Positions 1 to 14,623 of a stretch of 64,000 nucleotides of DNA are shown in pieces. Where the stretch lies: the NCBI GenBank assembly GCA_963971425.1, contig OZ020515.1, positions 18,492,291 through 18,556,290 on the forward strand. Direction: 5' to 3'. Below the pieces are notes generated by a model. The model had not been told where the DNA came from. It did no database searches and saw only the letters and a list, made by a program, of their open reading frames with translations. Both the position numbers and the translations under genes were made by a program. This DNA comes from Bryoerythrophyllum caledonicum. Lineage: Eukaryota > Streptophyta > Bryopsida > Pottiales > Pottiaceae. Positions within the stretch are counted from its first letter, which is position 1. Every line of letters starts with the position of its first letter.

Positions 1-1
1 T

Positions 2-1411
2 GCGGACAACTACAGAGGCCAGAATAAAAACATTTATATATTGCTCTATGTGCTAAATTGGTGGGATTGGGGTTTTTTCATGAGGTGGAACTATCTTTTC
101 TTATAGTGGGCTATACACACAAAGATATTGATCAACGCTTTAGGTGTATATCAAACATGTTGAAGAGGTCGGACGTCGACTCGTTGAAGGAAATTATTAG
201 TCTTATAGAATAAGGAACATCTCCTACGGAGACATTTGTTCGCACCCGGCTGCTAGAGAATTTATGGGATTGGAAATTGTTCATACCTCCTGAGTCCTCA
301 CTTATTAACAAGTTCGGATTCATTAGTCGGCATAAAATTCCCGCACCACATGCGATTCTATATGGACAGTTGAGAAGGGACTCGTGAGGTTTGAGTACAA
401 TACAAGCATTATCGCAAGGATCCATGGGGACCGGAGGCAGGGACAAAAAATTTGAGGTCGTTGCCAAGTAGGAATGAGCGACCATTGTTTGCGCAAACAT
501 TTGCAGCGGACGAACGGGAGTTGAAGGCCTTGGATGAATTCATTGCATATAAACAAAGGTACTTTCAAAGATTGCAGCATGAGGACAAGAACCGTGAGGC
601 AAAAGTAGAGGCTGAAAGATTGAAACTCTATTTAGCTAAATTTCCACACAAAGACCGTAGCAATGAGCATCGTTCGTTACCGTTTTGGCCTTCAGAGTTC
701 TCCAACACCGGACCTACAGAGAGTGCATCTTTGGATGTAGTGGATGGTGCAAGTGAAGAAAATCGCGAGATAAATGTTGTAGAGTAGGTAGTGGCGAAGC
801 TTCCAAATGTCGAGGCTCGAGGATACTTTGGTCCTCGTAGAAAAAGACCCTTTAATCAAGTAGTGCGTAGGGCACAACAAACAGAACGCAACTATGTTGA
901 GGAACAAGCCAAAGAAGGAACAATGTATGAAGGTAGTCACGACCCATTTCCACCATGTAATCCACAATATGATATTTGTTGTGGACAATTTGTAGCCTTG
1001 TGGACAATTCGAGCAGAAATAGAAGGCGGTGTACCATTCTATGCAGGAAAAGTAATTGAGGAAGGAAAAAACCGATGGAAACTTAAGATAAAGGTTTGTT
1101 GGTATTGGCCGATGATCCAAAGGAGGGTTGTTGATGGACATGGGTCTTCTGCACAACCGTATGCAAATTGCATGGATTCATTCTGGGAGCCATTTGGAGA
1201 GAGCCATAGTTGGGTAGAAAAAGATGCATGCATTTTTTCATGGGTAGATACATCGGAAAGAGCCATGTCTGGGCCAGCGGGTGGAGAAAGCACAATGTAT
1301 TTGGAGTGCAGGTTGAAAGTAGGATTCGCATTTTTCAATCGGCTAAGGCTCACATACTACAATATATTGCAATGCAAACCAAAGCTATCGATGACGACCA
1401 TTTGCAAGTAG
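2..1411 (+). pseudogene. Decayed DUF7869-type (RNase H-fold, transposon-associated) gene, 3' part
   Basis: Recognisable coding fragments run in changing frames. Bases 2-80 read DNYRGQNKNIYILLYVLNWW, and after a frameshift near 80-85 bases 85-200 read FLIVGYTHKDIDQRF. Together these match the D-N-x-x-x-E-N-K-N-r-Y and G-H-T-H-x-D-I-D-q-x-F signature of DUF7869, an integrase-like domain common in repetitive plant, animal and oomycete proteins. Further fragments follow at about 230-390, at 452-787 (a charged, coiled-coil-like segment) and at 791-1411, which holds a small aromatic-rich domain (FVALWTIRAEI, KVCWYWPM). Several frameshifts and the stop at 786 show that it is not functional. The 5' part lies outside the window. 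The domain match is from memory of the family motif; the assignment of the C-terminal domain is open. Confidence 0.6.
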
Positions 1412-1430
1412 CCCTGAATTCTATGTAATA

Positions 1431-2883
1431 GATAGTGTGCCTTTATGAGAGTATAATTGAATATGGTAATTGCTATATAGTGTATGTGTAAGAGTAAAAT
1501 ATTCTAAGGGTGATGTAAGACGTTATATCTTTAATCCTATAGATTAAAGATGTTTTTACTATTGGTGCTAAGTCCATTTGTAGAAGCATCTATGTTTTGT
1601 TTCTACCATTGTATGCATTATGTACTACATAAAGTATCTTTTAATCAATTGCCAGCCTTTGCATAAGGTATGTTTTTTTGTGATTACGCCTGATTGTATA
1701 CTACAATCCTTACAATCTATCTTTGAAATACTGTGCAACTATATTAAATGCACATTTATCAAGTATTAACAAGGGGCCACCACAAATTAGTTGAAAATGC
1801 CAAAAAATCGCTTCCAATATTAACAACGATGATTGTACATAATATTGTTGCACGAGCTCAAATTTTTTTCTTTGAAAACCTTTTTTTTTTGCAATTTGAC
1901 ACCTTTGTTTGCAATGGCCGTCGTTGAACCCAAGTGCACTTTTATTTGGTGAAGGCAAAATAGTTTAATTGCATGTTTAACACGCAATTAAGCAATTATG
2001 CACTTGGCCAAGTGTACTGAGCCGCCACGGAAAACGACATATTTTTGTACAAAACAACAAAAAAATATAATAAAATTCAGCAAGATTTCAATGTTTACTT
2101 TTAAGTACATTCAAATGTCCAATGTTGTCAACATCAACCTCCTTTCATGTGCGCAAGTCCCATATTCTCTTCAATTTAGTATAGAATGGCATTTTGAGAA
2201 TGCATCGACAATTTTTTTGTTTTTTGTAATTCCATATTAAAAAATATATTTTGACCTGTTTATGCTTTCAAAAAATGTGGACAAATAATTAATATAGTCT
2301 CCTTTGTCCAATTTGATATCATAAATCTCAATTCCCTCACTTATTGAAAATTCATTTTCAAGAACTAATTCATTTTCACTTATTGAAAATTCATTTCCAA
2401 AATCTACGAATCTATTAAATCATAAAAAATGCCTTGTGTTCTGCTCAAATTCTACCAAAACCAAAGAAACCCTCTCCAACAACCATTCCTTGCAAACCCA
2501 AAAACCATTTCCTCCCAAAAACCCTATTATAAGAAAACGAATCGCCTCTATTTACCTCAGACTCATACATTGAGCTGAATCAGGAAACAGTATGTACACG
2601 AGCTGAGATCAGAACCAATTTAGTGCAATCAAGGCACCCTCACATGAAACTCGCTCATAACGCAACTGAGAAATATTTCAATAGAAATACATAAATAAAT
2701 GTCCATAGAAATGCAATGGATGGTACAGTTTGCTGTTATGAAGTTGGAATGAGCGGCCTGCTGCAGCTTGTGGAATGAGATGTGTGTGAGGATGGTAACA
2801 ATTAACTTGATTGGCAGAGGGCCTCTATTGATGGAGTAAGTGAACCAGTCATGTGCATGTCCTGCATGGAAAGAGACGTGATA
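1431..2883. other. AT-rich intergenic stretch without a recognisable gene
   Basis: No coding similarity was recognised on either strand. The stretch is AT-rich with long A and T runs. It contains a short direct duplication of a CACTTATTGAAAATTCATTT-type segment at about 2338-2400. Short ORFs here have no recognisable content. Confidence 0.5.
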
Positions 2884-4100
2884 TTAACCCTCTAAGGACG
2901 AGCCCACAGGTGGTCACTTTTGGAGTAATTTGCGAATTTGGTGGATCAATTACTTCATATGTATTTGATCCGCAGCCTAGGTTAAGTTCCTTGGATTCGT
3001 GCGCTGGAGTATGATGGGCAAACTAAAGTGATGTTTGTAGTGACCAGGTGTGATGAAATGTATCCTTTGTGTAGATGATGTTCTACATGATCTATTACAC
3101 TTGTGGATTCATCAAGGCCTGATCCCCATGTCGCCCTTAAAAGGATTAAGTGGCGACGTTGGAGGAAATGCATCTTAGCACGATGTCGGTGTGCCTTAAC
3201 TGGGACTATGTACCTGGGGTATGGATTTGTGTGGGATTTTCGCTAGATTTGTAATAAGTTTTTGGTAGTTTGTGGGTGTTGGTCCTTCCAGTGCAAGAAT
3301 ATCACGCGGGTATTGGCTTCATTTTGTGTAGACCATATTGTTATGTCTGCGCTACGTATCGTACCAGACACAAGGATTTACGATCTACGCTTCTTGTGAT
3401 ACTATGGTGATACTCTGGTGATGTTAGGATAATATTAATGTCATACCCTTTTGATAGCAGGGTTTTTCTGAAAGTGCTTTCTGAAGGGGAAAGCCAGTAG
3501 GAATATGGTCCAAGATAGGACGAAATTTTTTATGCACAAGAATAGAGTTCCAAAAATCTCATAGAGAGGCATGAAAATCGCACTTGAAAGACTGTGAAAT
3601 TTTGGACTTTCAGCCATAACATCTTGAAATAGACTTCTACATGGACATGCCATATTTTTTGGTTGCGATTCACCGCATGGACATTAGATATGAAGATTAT
3701 AGCGTTTGAAATGCAATAAAAAGTATTTTCCCCCCTTGCCCGGCGATGTGTGAAAATATTTGACTTGGGATAAATGCTTTTTCCACCAAAGACAAGAATT
3801 TTTTTTGGACATCTTCAAAAAATATAATATTTTTTATATGTGTGTAAAATCTCAATGTCAATAGAAACTTCTAACAAAACATTTGGAGCTACTGAGAGTC
3901 CCTAGTTTTGCACTTAGAATAGCATAACTTTATTATTAAAGGTCCAATGTGAAAAAATTATATTCCTACAAAGCTTTAATCTGCTACTATGCGACATCTT
4001 CATAAAAAGAATAAAAAATTCATGATAAAAATTGAGACCATAGGAACCTAACCAAAATGGAAAACATTGCCCCAAGGGAAAACGGTCCTTTAGAGGTTAA
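2884..4100 (+). mobile_element. Non-autonomous TTAA-flanked TIR element, family R1, copy A
   Basis: The left end is TTAACCCTCTAAGGACG and the right end is CCTTTAGAGGTTAA, which is the reverse complement pattern of the left. The right half (3725-4100) shares blocks with the other R1 copies: TTTGACTTGGG..., the motif AAAGACAAGAA, and ...CACCATAGGAAC-type text followed by GGTCCTTTAG. No transposase is encoded. The left half differs from the other copies, so it may hold an extra insertion. The termini are seen directly; the element boundaries are inferred. Confidence 0.5.
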
Positions 4101-4662
4101 AACTTTATTTTTGGCTCTATTTCATTCAAAAATTGGTTAAACCCTCGTTGTTCCCAATGGGACAAGTGCAATCCCTAGTTAAGTCTCCGCCATCTTCTTT
4201 GGAAACGCAGCTTGATATCTCCCACTTAAGTCCCAAATTGAATCCCTAATCAAGTCCCCATTTAGTATCTGCCACTTGACTTCACATGGCTTCACAATTG
4301 TCCTTTTATTATGTGAGAGAGAAGAAAATATTGTTTTGTCGTCAACTTTCATTTAAAGATGGAATGTACTTGGACATATCATTTCATAGGTGATTATTTG
4401 CATGAACATGGTGTCTATTCAAGTTGCGCCAATTCACGTTAAACCAAATCCAAAAAAGCGGAGGTTGGTATCATCATCTTTGCATAGGGAATTCATGGAA
4501 AACGAAACAACATATGTTCATTGCTAGCATTTTGTATGTGGCTGGTATTTGTAAGAGCATCCACACCCTAACATGCCAAATTATTTGCATGAAGAGAAGG
4601 GCGCTTCGTAGAAAAGATAGGTTATAAGGCCTGACAATGCTATAAACATGGTAGAATTTATG

Positions 4663-5615
4663 TTAACGCCTAAGGTACCGAGACAGTTTTACACCAAAAA
4701 CACTTCAAAATTGTTGGATTCTAGTGCAATGAATAAAGAAGGAAAAAAAAACTTTTATTTTTAGTTCTGACCGTAGGATCTCAATAAAGGTTTATTAAGT
4801 AATACACGTACAAAATTTCATAAACTTTGACCGCACGGATTGAAAGATTATAGTGTTTGAAGTCAAGCAAATGGTTCATTTTCATCCCTGCGTTTAGTGG
4901 ATCAGCAGACTTTGACTTCACTTGGTGTCAAAAAATTTCACTACACAAGGTCTAAATCTATTACCATCTTGTTAAGCATGATGTTAGCTCCTTACACACC
5001 AATTTTTAGAGGTAGAGACGGGGTGTAGCATATTCAAAACAAGTGTGCAAGGAGTGGAGGCTCAAAATTTGTTAATTCACACATTAATTATTTTTGAACT
5101 TAATATGTTTTTGATTGATAATCCGAATGGTTAATAAGAAGGTTTACATTACATATTGTTGTGGAAAAAATAAAAAGTGAAAAACATAAAGATATCTAGG
5201 TTTTATGTGGAAAAGAAGAAGTTTTTTTGGTACCTTGCCCAACAATGAGTGACAATGTGTGAAAATGTTTGACTTGGGTTGGTATGCTATTTTTCACTAA
5301 AGACAAGAACTTTTTTTTGACATTACGAAGGGAAATAATATTACTTGCGAGTACTGAAAATCTCACTTTCAATAGAGTGTCCTATCAAAAGTTTTTGGAG
5401 GTGCCCGAGGTGCCTGCCCTCCCCATTTAAAATTCAAAACCCTATAACTTTTTCATCATATGTCCAATTTAGGAAAAAATTGTTTTCCCATTAAGATCTC
5501 GGTAATGTCTTTCTATAGTAAAAATTTCAAAGTGGAATGTTGGAAATTGACACCATAGGAACTTGACCAAACTTTCAAAAAGCCCTTTTTGGACACTTGG
5601 TCCTTTAGGGGTTAA
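4663..5615 (+). mobile_element. Non-autonomous TTAA-flanked TIR element, family R1, copy B (most complete)
   Basis: This is the best reference copy of the family, 953 bp long. It begins TTAACGCCTAAGG and ends GGTCCTTTAGGGGTTAA. Internal landmarks shared with other copies are TTTGACCGCACGGATTGAAA, TTTAGTGGATCAGCAGAC, GGGGTGTAGCATATTCAAAA and TGGAGGTGCCCGAGG. There is no long ORF. If TTAA is the target duplication, the inverted ends begin CCCCTAAAGG, a layout like piggyBac-type elements; this is inference. Confidence 0.65.
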
Positions 5616-5709
5616 GTAGTACCAAAGGATCAAATTACATGGCCTAGTGTTAATACAAAGGAATGATCTTGTTCCACATGTGTTGCGATGGAAAAGTCCT
5701 GACTCTGGG

Positions 5710-5934
5710 TTAACCCTTAAATGTCAGAATGTGCCACTAGTGACCACAATGTCAAGGTGTCGTATTTGAACATGATAAGGTTCACATATTGAAATGACCT
5801 CCAAATAAAAGATGTTAGTTGAAAAATCTTCAATCCAAAGGTGTAAGTCTTGCTAAACTATAATACGTTTTCTGTATACTACAAAGTAAAATGTGTGCCT
5901 TATATACGGTTCTCGATTGACGTGCAAGGGTTAA
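5710..5934 (+). mobile_element. TTAA-flanked MITE, family R2, copy 1
   Basis: This 225-bp element starts TTAACCCTTAAATGTCAG and ends GACGTGCAAGGGTTAA. The centre carries a text shared by the other R2 copies (CTTATCATGTTCAAATACGA on the opposite strand, and AAAGATGTTAGTTGAA). It is too small to code for anything. Confidence 0.65.
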
Positions 5935-6050
5935 AGTGGTAGCACTTATGTCACATTGGCTCTACAAGTCTCCAACCAGCTCAACTCGTACAGACTTTCA
6001 TACTCCATGAAAGCAACAAGGAAGAAATGGTCAACGATGTAAGGTAAGCC

Positions 6051-6385
6051 CCCCCATAACCAACAAAATCCCATAGCCAACGCCTAGAAAATTGGGGTAT
6101 ATCCAACCCTCTTCCATCCCATTACCACCAACTCAGCTCCAAATGGAGGTTTGCTACTAGTCAAGACCCTTACTTTTGGTCGTTGGTTATGGAGGTACCT
6201 ACTACTGGCCACTCACTAATCATGGCTGCACAATTTGAAAATTCATAACTAATTCAATTTTCATCAAAATAACATGAAATCACTTGGGTTGGAATTGCAA
6301 TTCTATTGGCTATGACTAAAAAATAATAGTATAATAATATCCTCTCTCCATATATGCACATTCCTTAACTTGTCGGTTTTAGGGG
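6051..6385 (+). mobile_element. Putative MITE, family R3, copy 1
   Basis: The left end is CCCCCATAACCAACA and the right end is TTGTCGGTTTTAGGGG. Their outermost bases are inverted copies of each other. The 335-bp body matches 24211-24545 in the same orientation, with shared blocks such as GGGGTATATCCAACCC, ATTCATAACTAATTCA and ATCACTTGGGTT. It has no coding potential. Confidence 0.55.
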
Positions 6386-6866
6386 CGCTTATCTTATGTT
6401 GGCACTCCTTCTGGTGGATTATCAGTTGTTCACATATGGAAGGCAAATACAAATGGAAACATGACTTGTACCTAACCCTTTAGTGCCCAGGTCATGTTTC
6501 TCCAAAACCAAGATATGTGCTTCACTTCCCAAACAATTCTAATATCATTACAAAAACCAAGAGCAAAAAGGAGGGTGTGTTGTAAATACCCACAATGAGG
6601 GGGTTCCTCAATAGTATCAATGGTACACGATATTGCATCAACATGGATGTGAAAAAAGCACATTGTACACTAATACAAATGTGCTGTAGCCTGTTTTCAA
6701 TACTCTCAAACACTTTTACATTATGTCAAACTTAGCATGCAATAAACAGCCCCATTTGTACTCAAAAGTAATGAGGACACATTCTGGTTTTGGCCAGTGC
6801 CACATGTGTATACAATGCAATACTTTCATGTCCTTGCACACAATTGGATTGAGGATTATGAGACGG

Positions 6867-7075
6867 TCAACCCTTAAACGTGAGTCAAGAACCATATATA
6901 CAAGCCATATTCTACTTTGAAGAAGACAAAAAAATGTATTAAAGTTTTACTCCTTTGGATTGAACATTCTCCAACATGTTTCATTTGGAGGTCATTTCAA
7001 TATCTGAACCTTATCATGTTCAAATACGACACTATACATGTAGAATACTGTGGCCAGTGGCACCTTGTGACAATG
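6867..7075 (-). mobile_element. Degenerate R2-family MITE, copy 2
   Basis: It begins TCAACCCTTAAACGTGAG and continues with GGAGGTCATTTCAATAT, CTGAACCTTATCATGTTCAA and ACATGTAGAATACTGTGGCC, in the opposite orientation to copy 1. The far end is eroded and no clean TTAA was found there. Confidence 0.5.
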
Positions 7076-8045
7076 AAGAGGATGATGTAGCAGAAACTCA
7101 TTCTAGCCATACTTCCTATCCTCAATAAATGAGGTCATACACACACACACAGTACTCTTAGAACAAAAGTAGTATCTACCAACGACTTCAATGAAGCAAA
7201 ATTGAATTTAAAATACACATACTATTCACACATGCTTAACTTTCTACCACCTCCCTATGAGCTCTGGGTGGCTTAATTAGGCCCTAAACCTCATTAGCCA
7301 AGGAGGCACCTCCTATTGAATTGAATAATATCTCACTCTAGTTTTAAAGGCATACGTCCACTGTACATGACATCATATATAGTGCATCCATGATGATAAG
7401 TAAAAGCAAAAACAAAAAAAGAGGACAAGACATAACATGATGTGGATCAGCTACTTACATATGAGTTGCTAAAAGAATTCATGGTCCTCAGAACTGACAG
7501 CCTTTGCTCATCGCCATTAAGGAGAGGCTCTGAACACAACACATTATAATGTACACAACATTAGTGATAGATCCAGAATGCAATAAGGCAGACAAGGGAT
7601 CTACCAAAAACAAAAAGACAATAAATTGGGAATAATCCATCAAATCATCCCTTCTGATTGTGTGCTAGAAATGACGTCCTCTAGAAACAACATCTCAATA
7701 ATGCTCTAGATTCACCACCATCACCAACAAGAAGGTTTATCCCGTTACTTACAATTTTAAAAAGCATAAATAAAAGGACTAAACATGTCCATGTGGAATA
7801 TCCTACTTACACATGAGTGTCTACAAAAAGAATGGACCCATAGTCATCAGAACTCACGAGAGTCTTCAGGTCAAGACATGATAACATGATGTGGATCAAC
7901 AGCGTATGAGCATATACAACAAGTGTCTGCCCCAGCCCCCCAAAAAAACACTGAAAGGACAAGACATGGATCATCTACTTGCACATAAAGTCATTAAAAC
8001 TAGAGCCATTGTATGTAAAAAGAACTTGAGATATACTTACACATA

Positions 8046-10297
<2,252 letters not shown>

Positions 10298-11290
10298 CTT
10301 CCTAAATGCTGCAGCTGCATCACAACCAAAGAATGCAGAATGTAAGTGGGATCACCCAACCTCTCTCTCCCTCTCCTAGATCATCGTCTACCCTTGTCCT
10401 CCCACATTGATGAAGCATATCATAATCTCTCTCTCTCTCTCTCTCTCTCCTTCTCCTACATCAACTATATCATAATCTCTCTGTCTCTCTCCTTCTCCTA
10501 CATCAACTGAGATGATCGAACCTCGTCCTGCGAGCCGATCTCACATGGGAGAGTGCAAGTGAGTATTATGGTAGTACCCTGAGATGTAATGAGAGACGAG
10601 GTTATGGCTTGTAATGTGGCTTGCAGGAGCAGCAGGTGATGAGAGACAACATGCAGCGAGAGAGGTGGCGGAGTGTTCGACGGGGGGGGATGTTATGGGC
10701 TTATAATGTGTCTGCTGCTGCAACTACTACGCCTAGTAAGTAATTGCATGCTGTTGTTGTAGCCTGCAGCTGTTGTTCTAGATCTAACCTACCCACAGGG
10801 TTTCTTACTCTTATGGAAGCACTGTGTTTTCTTCTTACCTTGTTCTCATGGTGTGTTTTCTTACCACGGTCTTAGGATACCCTAGTACGCGTTGGAGGCT
10901 CTCCAAACTATAAGGGATTTGTGTAAGGTGATTGCCAAGGTCATACCCGTGTAATATCTAGGTGATACCCGCCGTGTCCAAACCTCTTTGAATTGGAAAA
11001 AACAATTAATTTGGTTGGGAGTGTCTGAACTTGGCGGATGTGTAAGAAGGAGAAGAACTTTGGTCTGCGAAGGAGACCGGCGTGAATATAGTGTTTGTTC
11101 ATTCTCTTCACTAAGCATATGGCCACGGGACATAGGCTAGTGTAATAGAACTACTCCCCCCTCTCGAGGGTAAACAGTTTTCTACACTAAGTGCTTCCCT
11201 ACACTAATTGCCTTAGAGACAACTGACATGTCATCTCCCCCGAGGGATTTGTGGGTCCCCATACATCAAGGCCTTCATCGATGTGTATAA
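10298..11290. other. Expansin upstream region, no gene recognised
   Basis: It contains a CT dinucleotide tract at 10424-10449 and a second short one near 10482, both upstream of the expansin start, plausibly within its leader or promoter. From about 10800 to 10880 it holds a repeat text (GTGTGTTTTCTTACC, CTTAGG) that reappears at 11850-11960. No coding region was recognised on either strand. Confidence 0.5.
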
Positions 11291-11839
11291 TAAGGTAGAG
11301 GCACCCAATTCCGATCAGCCACCTTATTCCGATTAGTAGAGTATGCATGGAATGGTGCATGAAAATGGTAAATGCATGAAATGGTGCATGAAGCGACCCA
11401 AAACAGATAACTCAAAATCCGAAAACTCTAGTCATTTCCAGCATTGGGTCATGAAGTGTGCAATTTTGGGTTGCTCCACCTCAATTGAGCTCTCATTGGT
11501 GGCCTAGCCTAGAAAGTTGAACAAGGCCGATTAACATTGGGTACCTCCATGAGTTGGTTATCCATGGCATGTCTTCTCTCTTTTTACTCATTCTCACTTA
11601 TTGGATTTGGGCAAAGGAGGGCACCAAATCTCACCTACTCTATAGTTTGATGATGGGTTGTGGTGATTTTTGAGCTTCTAAATTCTATATCAATTGCAAA
11701 TCTTTGAGATTAAATTTGAAAAAATATTTGTTGAGTTTCATTCCTAATTCCGCATCTTTCTACATGAATGTTTTTGACATACAATGCCATTTGAGTCCCC
11801 AACTCGCTTAAGTGATCGGAATTGGGTGCCTCTACCTTA
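11291..11839. mobile_element. Non-autonomous DNA transposon with 27-bp perfect terminal inverted repeats
   Basis: Bases 11291-11317 begin TAAGGTAGAGGCACCC and end CCGATCA. Bases 11813-11839 are their exact reverse complement. The 549-bp interior has no ORF of note. Clear target duplications were not seen. It sits between two stretches of a GTGTGTTTTCTTACC-type repeat (10800-10880 and 11850-11960), as if inserted into that repeat. Confidence 0.8.
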
Positions 11840-12002
11840 GTGTGTTCTTCTAATGAGTGTATTTTGTTTCCTTCTTACCATGATGTGTTTTCTTACCTTC
11901 AAATCATGGTGTGTTTTCTTACCTTCTTAATATGGTGTGTTTTCTTACCATGGTCTTAGGTTACCATGGTCTTGAAATAGTGTTTTTTTGTTACCTTTTA
12001 AT

Positions 12003-12195
12003 GATGGTGGATTTTTTTATCTTGATTTGATGATGGTGGGCTTTCTTATCCTTTTACGATGGTGGATTTTCTTATCTTGATTTGATGATGGTGGGCTTTC
12101 TTATCCTTTTACAATGGTGGATTTTCTTATCTTGATATGATGGTGGCGGGCTTTCTTATCTTTTTACAATGATGGATTTTCTTAATATCCTTTTA
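12003..12195. repeat. 55-bp tandem repeat, about 3.5 copies
   Basis: The unit starts GATGGTGGATTTTCTTATCT, continues TGATTTGATGATGGTGGG and ends CTTTCTTATCCTTTTAC. Copies start at 12003, 12058, 12113 and 12168, an exact 55-bp period. It is not coding. Confidence 0.85.
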
Positions 12196-12199
12196 TGAT

Positions 12200-13740
12200 G
12201 AAAGTGGGAGTAGGCTTTTCCATGCCCAACTCCCCTTTGGTGTCTACCAATGTGACAATATCTAGAAATATATATTTTTCGGCAATTTCATTAAATATTT
12301 TTTCACTTAATTTGGCAAGCATTTTTCTAATTAGTAAACGCCAAATTAGAGGTTCACCTACGGTAGTTATGGGATTGTGGGAGTTGTTACTAGCCAAATT
12401 GGAACAACATGGATCTATTGACTTAGGAATAAATCTCTAAACACTAGAACATGGTTTTGTAGCAGGTGAAATTATAGTGGGAGTGAAGTGAAGATAATGA
12501 TCCCAAATAGGCATGTGATCACAAAAGAAAGTGAGCATTTTGATCAACATGGAACATGGAAAGTGTCAAATGATATTTGAAATGTCATGACTCATCAATG
12601 ATATTTTCACAAATAATCATAATGCCAACTTAAAAAGCACAGTCATTGTGCATTATGGTGGCCAAAGAGGGAGTTCTCGATACTATTCACGGGACGGCTA
12701 TTCACATCATTGACTTGGGTTGGAGACATTAATAGGGAAAATATATTAATACCTTTTCTTTTCTTAAATGTCACATGCACATGTGATATTTTCACAAATA
12801 TAGTGTTATGGTTCTAATATATTATTGGGTCCTAGATTTTGGGATATAATACCACAAAACATACAAAAACTTTTCTATCTAAATGTGTGCATTGGATGTA
12901 AGAGATTACATAATGACTGATTATATCTAAACATACCACATTTACTACTACAACAATTGAGGGCTTGCAAAAAAGAATTAAAAAATACAACTATATGAAC
13001 CACATTTTCAAAAAGCTGTCAGAATATATCAGAGTCTTCCAATTTTGGAGAGGGTCCTAAAAAGTACAAAAAATCGCAATATATGTCCTCTAGCCAATGA
13101 TAAAAGAAAAGGGGAGAATGATTTCAGATAGTTTTCTGCATATTTCATTATTTGTCAATTGATTTTTCATACAAGATATCATGTAGCATCTACATCACTC
13201 ATGATAACATCTGGACCATGTTATCACCATTTTTAAAGAAATATCAAATATAAAATTGGGCACACACGAGTTGTTATAAATTTGGCAACTTACGGCAAGA
13301 CTTTCTCATCAAGAAGAGAAGATATGAATAGCCATGAATTGAACCTACAACCACTCCATTTGATTTGGATATCTCTCCACCACCAAATGGTAGTTTTGGG
13401 TCATCTTGGACCTTTTATCAACATTGTTGAACGTTAAGAAACAAAGATAACTAAGAAAAAAGAAAAAAATACTTGGGTTATTTTAAGCCAAATTACGTAC
13501 TTGTAAAAACAATCTCTACAAAACAAAAATATCCACACCTTGAACCTCGAGAGGTAATGCCTCAAAGCCATTTTTTTCTTTGTGAAATGGCTTATGGTTT
13601 TCTAATATTTATTGAAGTGAATCCATGTAGATCCATATAGTTGTTAGTAGAGTTGTCGAGTTCATGTGTATTCATATCATCCACCAATCACTAGCCACCA
13701 TTTTGGTCATGTTTTGATCCATAATGAAGTAAAAGATAGT
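12200..13740. other. Gene-free AT-rich stretch
   Basis: No coding region, RNA gene or repeat structure was recognised here on either strand. The only sizeable open frames (about 12182-12440, both strands) lack recognisable content. Confidence 0.4.
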
Positions 13741-13744
13741 AGAA

Positions 13745-14410
13745 TAAGAAACTAATGAGGACCATTTTTCCCCTTGTGGGACACTTTTCATTTTGGGTAG
13801 GTTCCTATTGCCTTACTTTTGATCACGAAATTTTGAAACTTTTTATGAAGATGCGGCATGGTAGTAGCTTAATGAAAATATAATTCTTTTTCATATAGTA
13901 GACCTCTAGGAAAAAAAGGTTATGGCATTCTAAGTGTAACTTGCTTGACTCTAGGCACCTCCAAAAAAATCTACAAGCTTCTAATATTTTTTTGAATTTT
14001 TACACATGAGTGATATTATTTTCTTTGAGACTGTCCAAGAAATCTTGTCTTTGGTGTAAAAATTCCATTTTAGCACAAGTCAAACATTTTCACACATTTT
14101 CAAACACGATTTAAAGAAAACATTGTTTTCCACATTAAATTTAGAGATCATAAAATTTTGATGGTTTCTTTTGTTCTTTCCTACTACAAAATGTGCTGTA
14201 AAAATTTCTCATTGACTATTTGGATTTTCATTCTATGACAAGTTGATTTTGCAAAAATTAAAACTACGCAGTAGCAATTTTGAACAATTCCTCCTAGCAC
14301 AATCTCTCTGTGTATGTTACACCCATTTTTTATTTCTAAAATTGGTGTACATGCAATTGACATCTTGAAAACCATTCAAACCTTATGAAATGTAAAAATG
14401 TTGACACCAA
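13745..14410 (-). mobile_element. Family R1 element fragment, copy C
   Basis: Read on the minus strand, this stretch follows copy B: text resembling CACAAGTCAAACATTTTC near 14070, CTTTGGTGTAAAAATT near 14050, and the GGAGGTGCC block near 13950. Its left end at about 13770 carries the GGACCATTTTTCC side of the element. The termini are eroded. Confidence 0.5.
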
Positions 14411-14623
14411 GTAGGGTTGTCGTAAAGAACGGAGGTGGCCTAAATCTGGTGGATTGGACGGCACTTCGGACGGACATATGAGTCGGTCCCCAAGAAATAT
14501 CAGACTAAGCCACAAGGAGAAAAACTTACTTTGTTCATTAATTTTTTACAATCTACCAAAAGTTGGATTGATACAATGACATGGAAAATCGCTTCATAAC
14601 GTGGGAATCCACATGTGCAAGAG

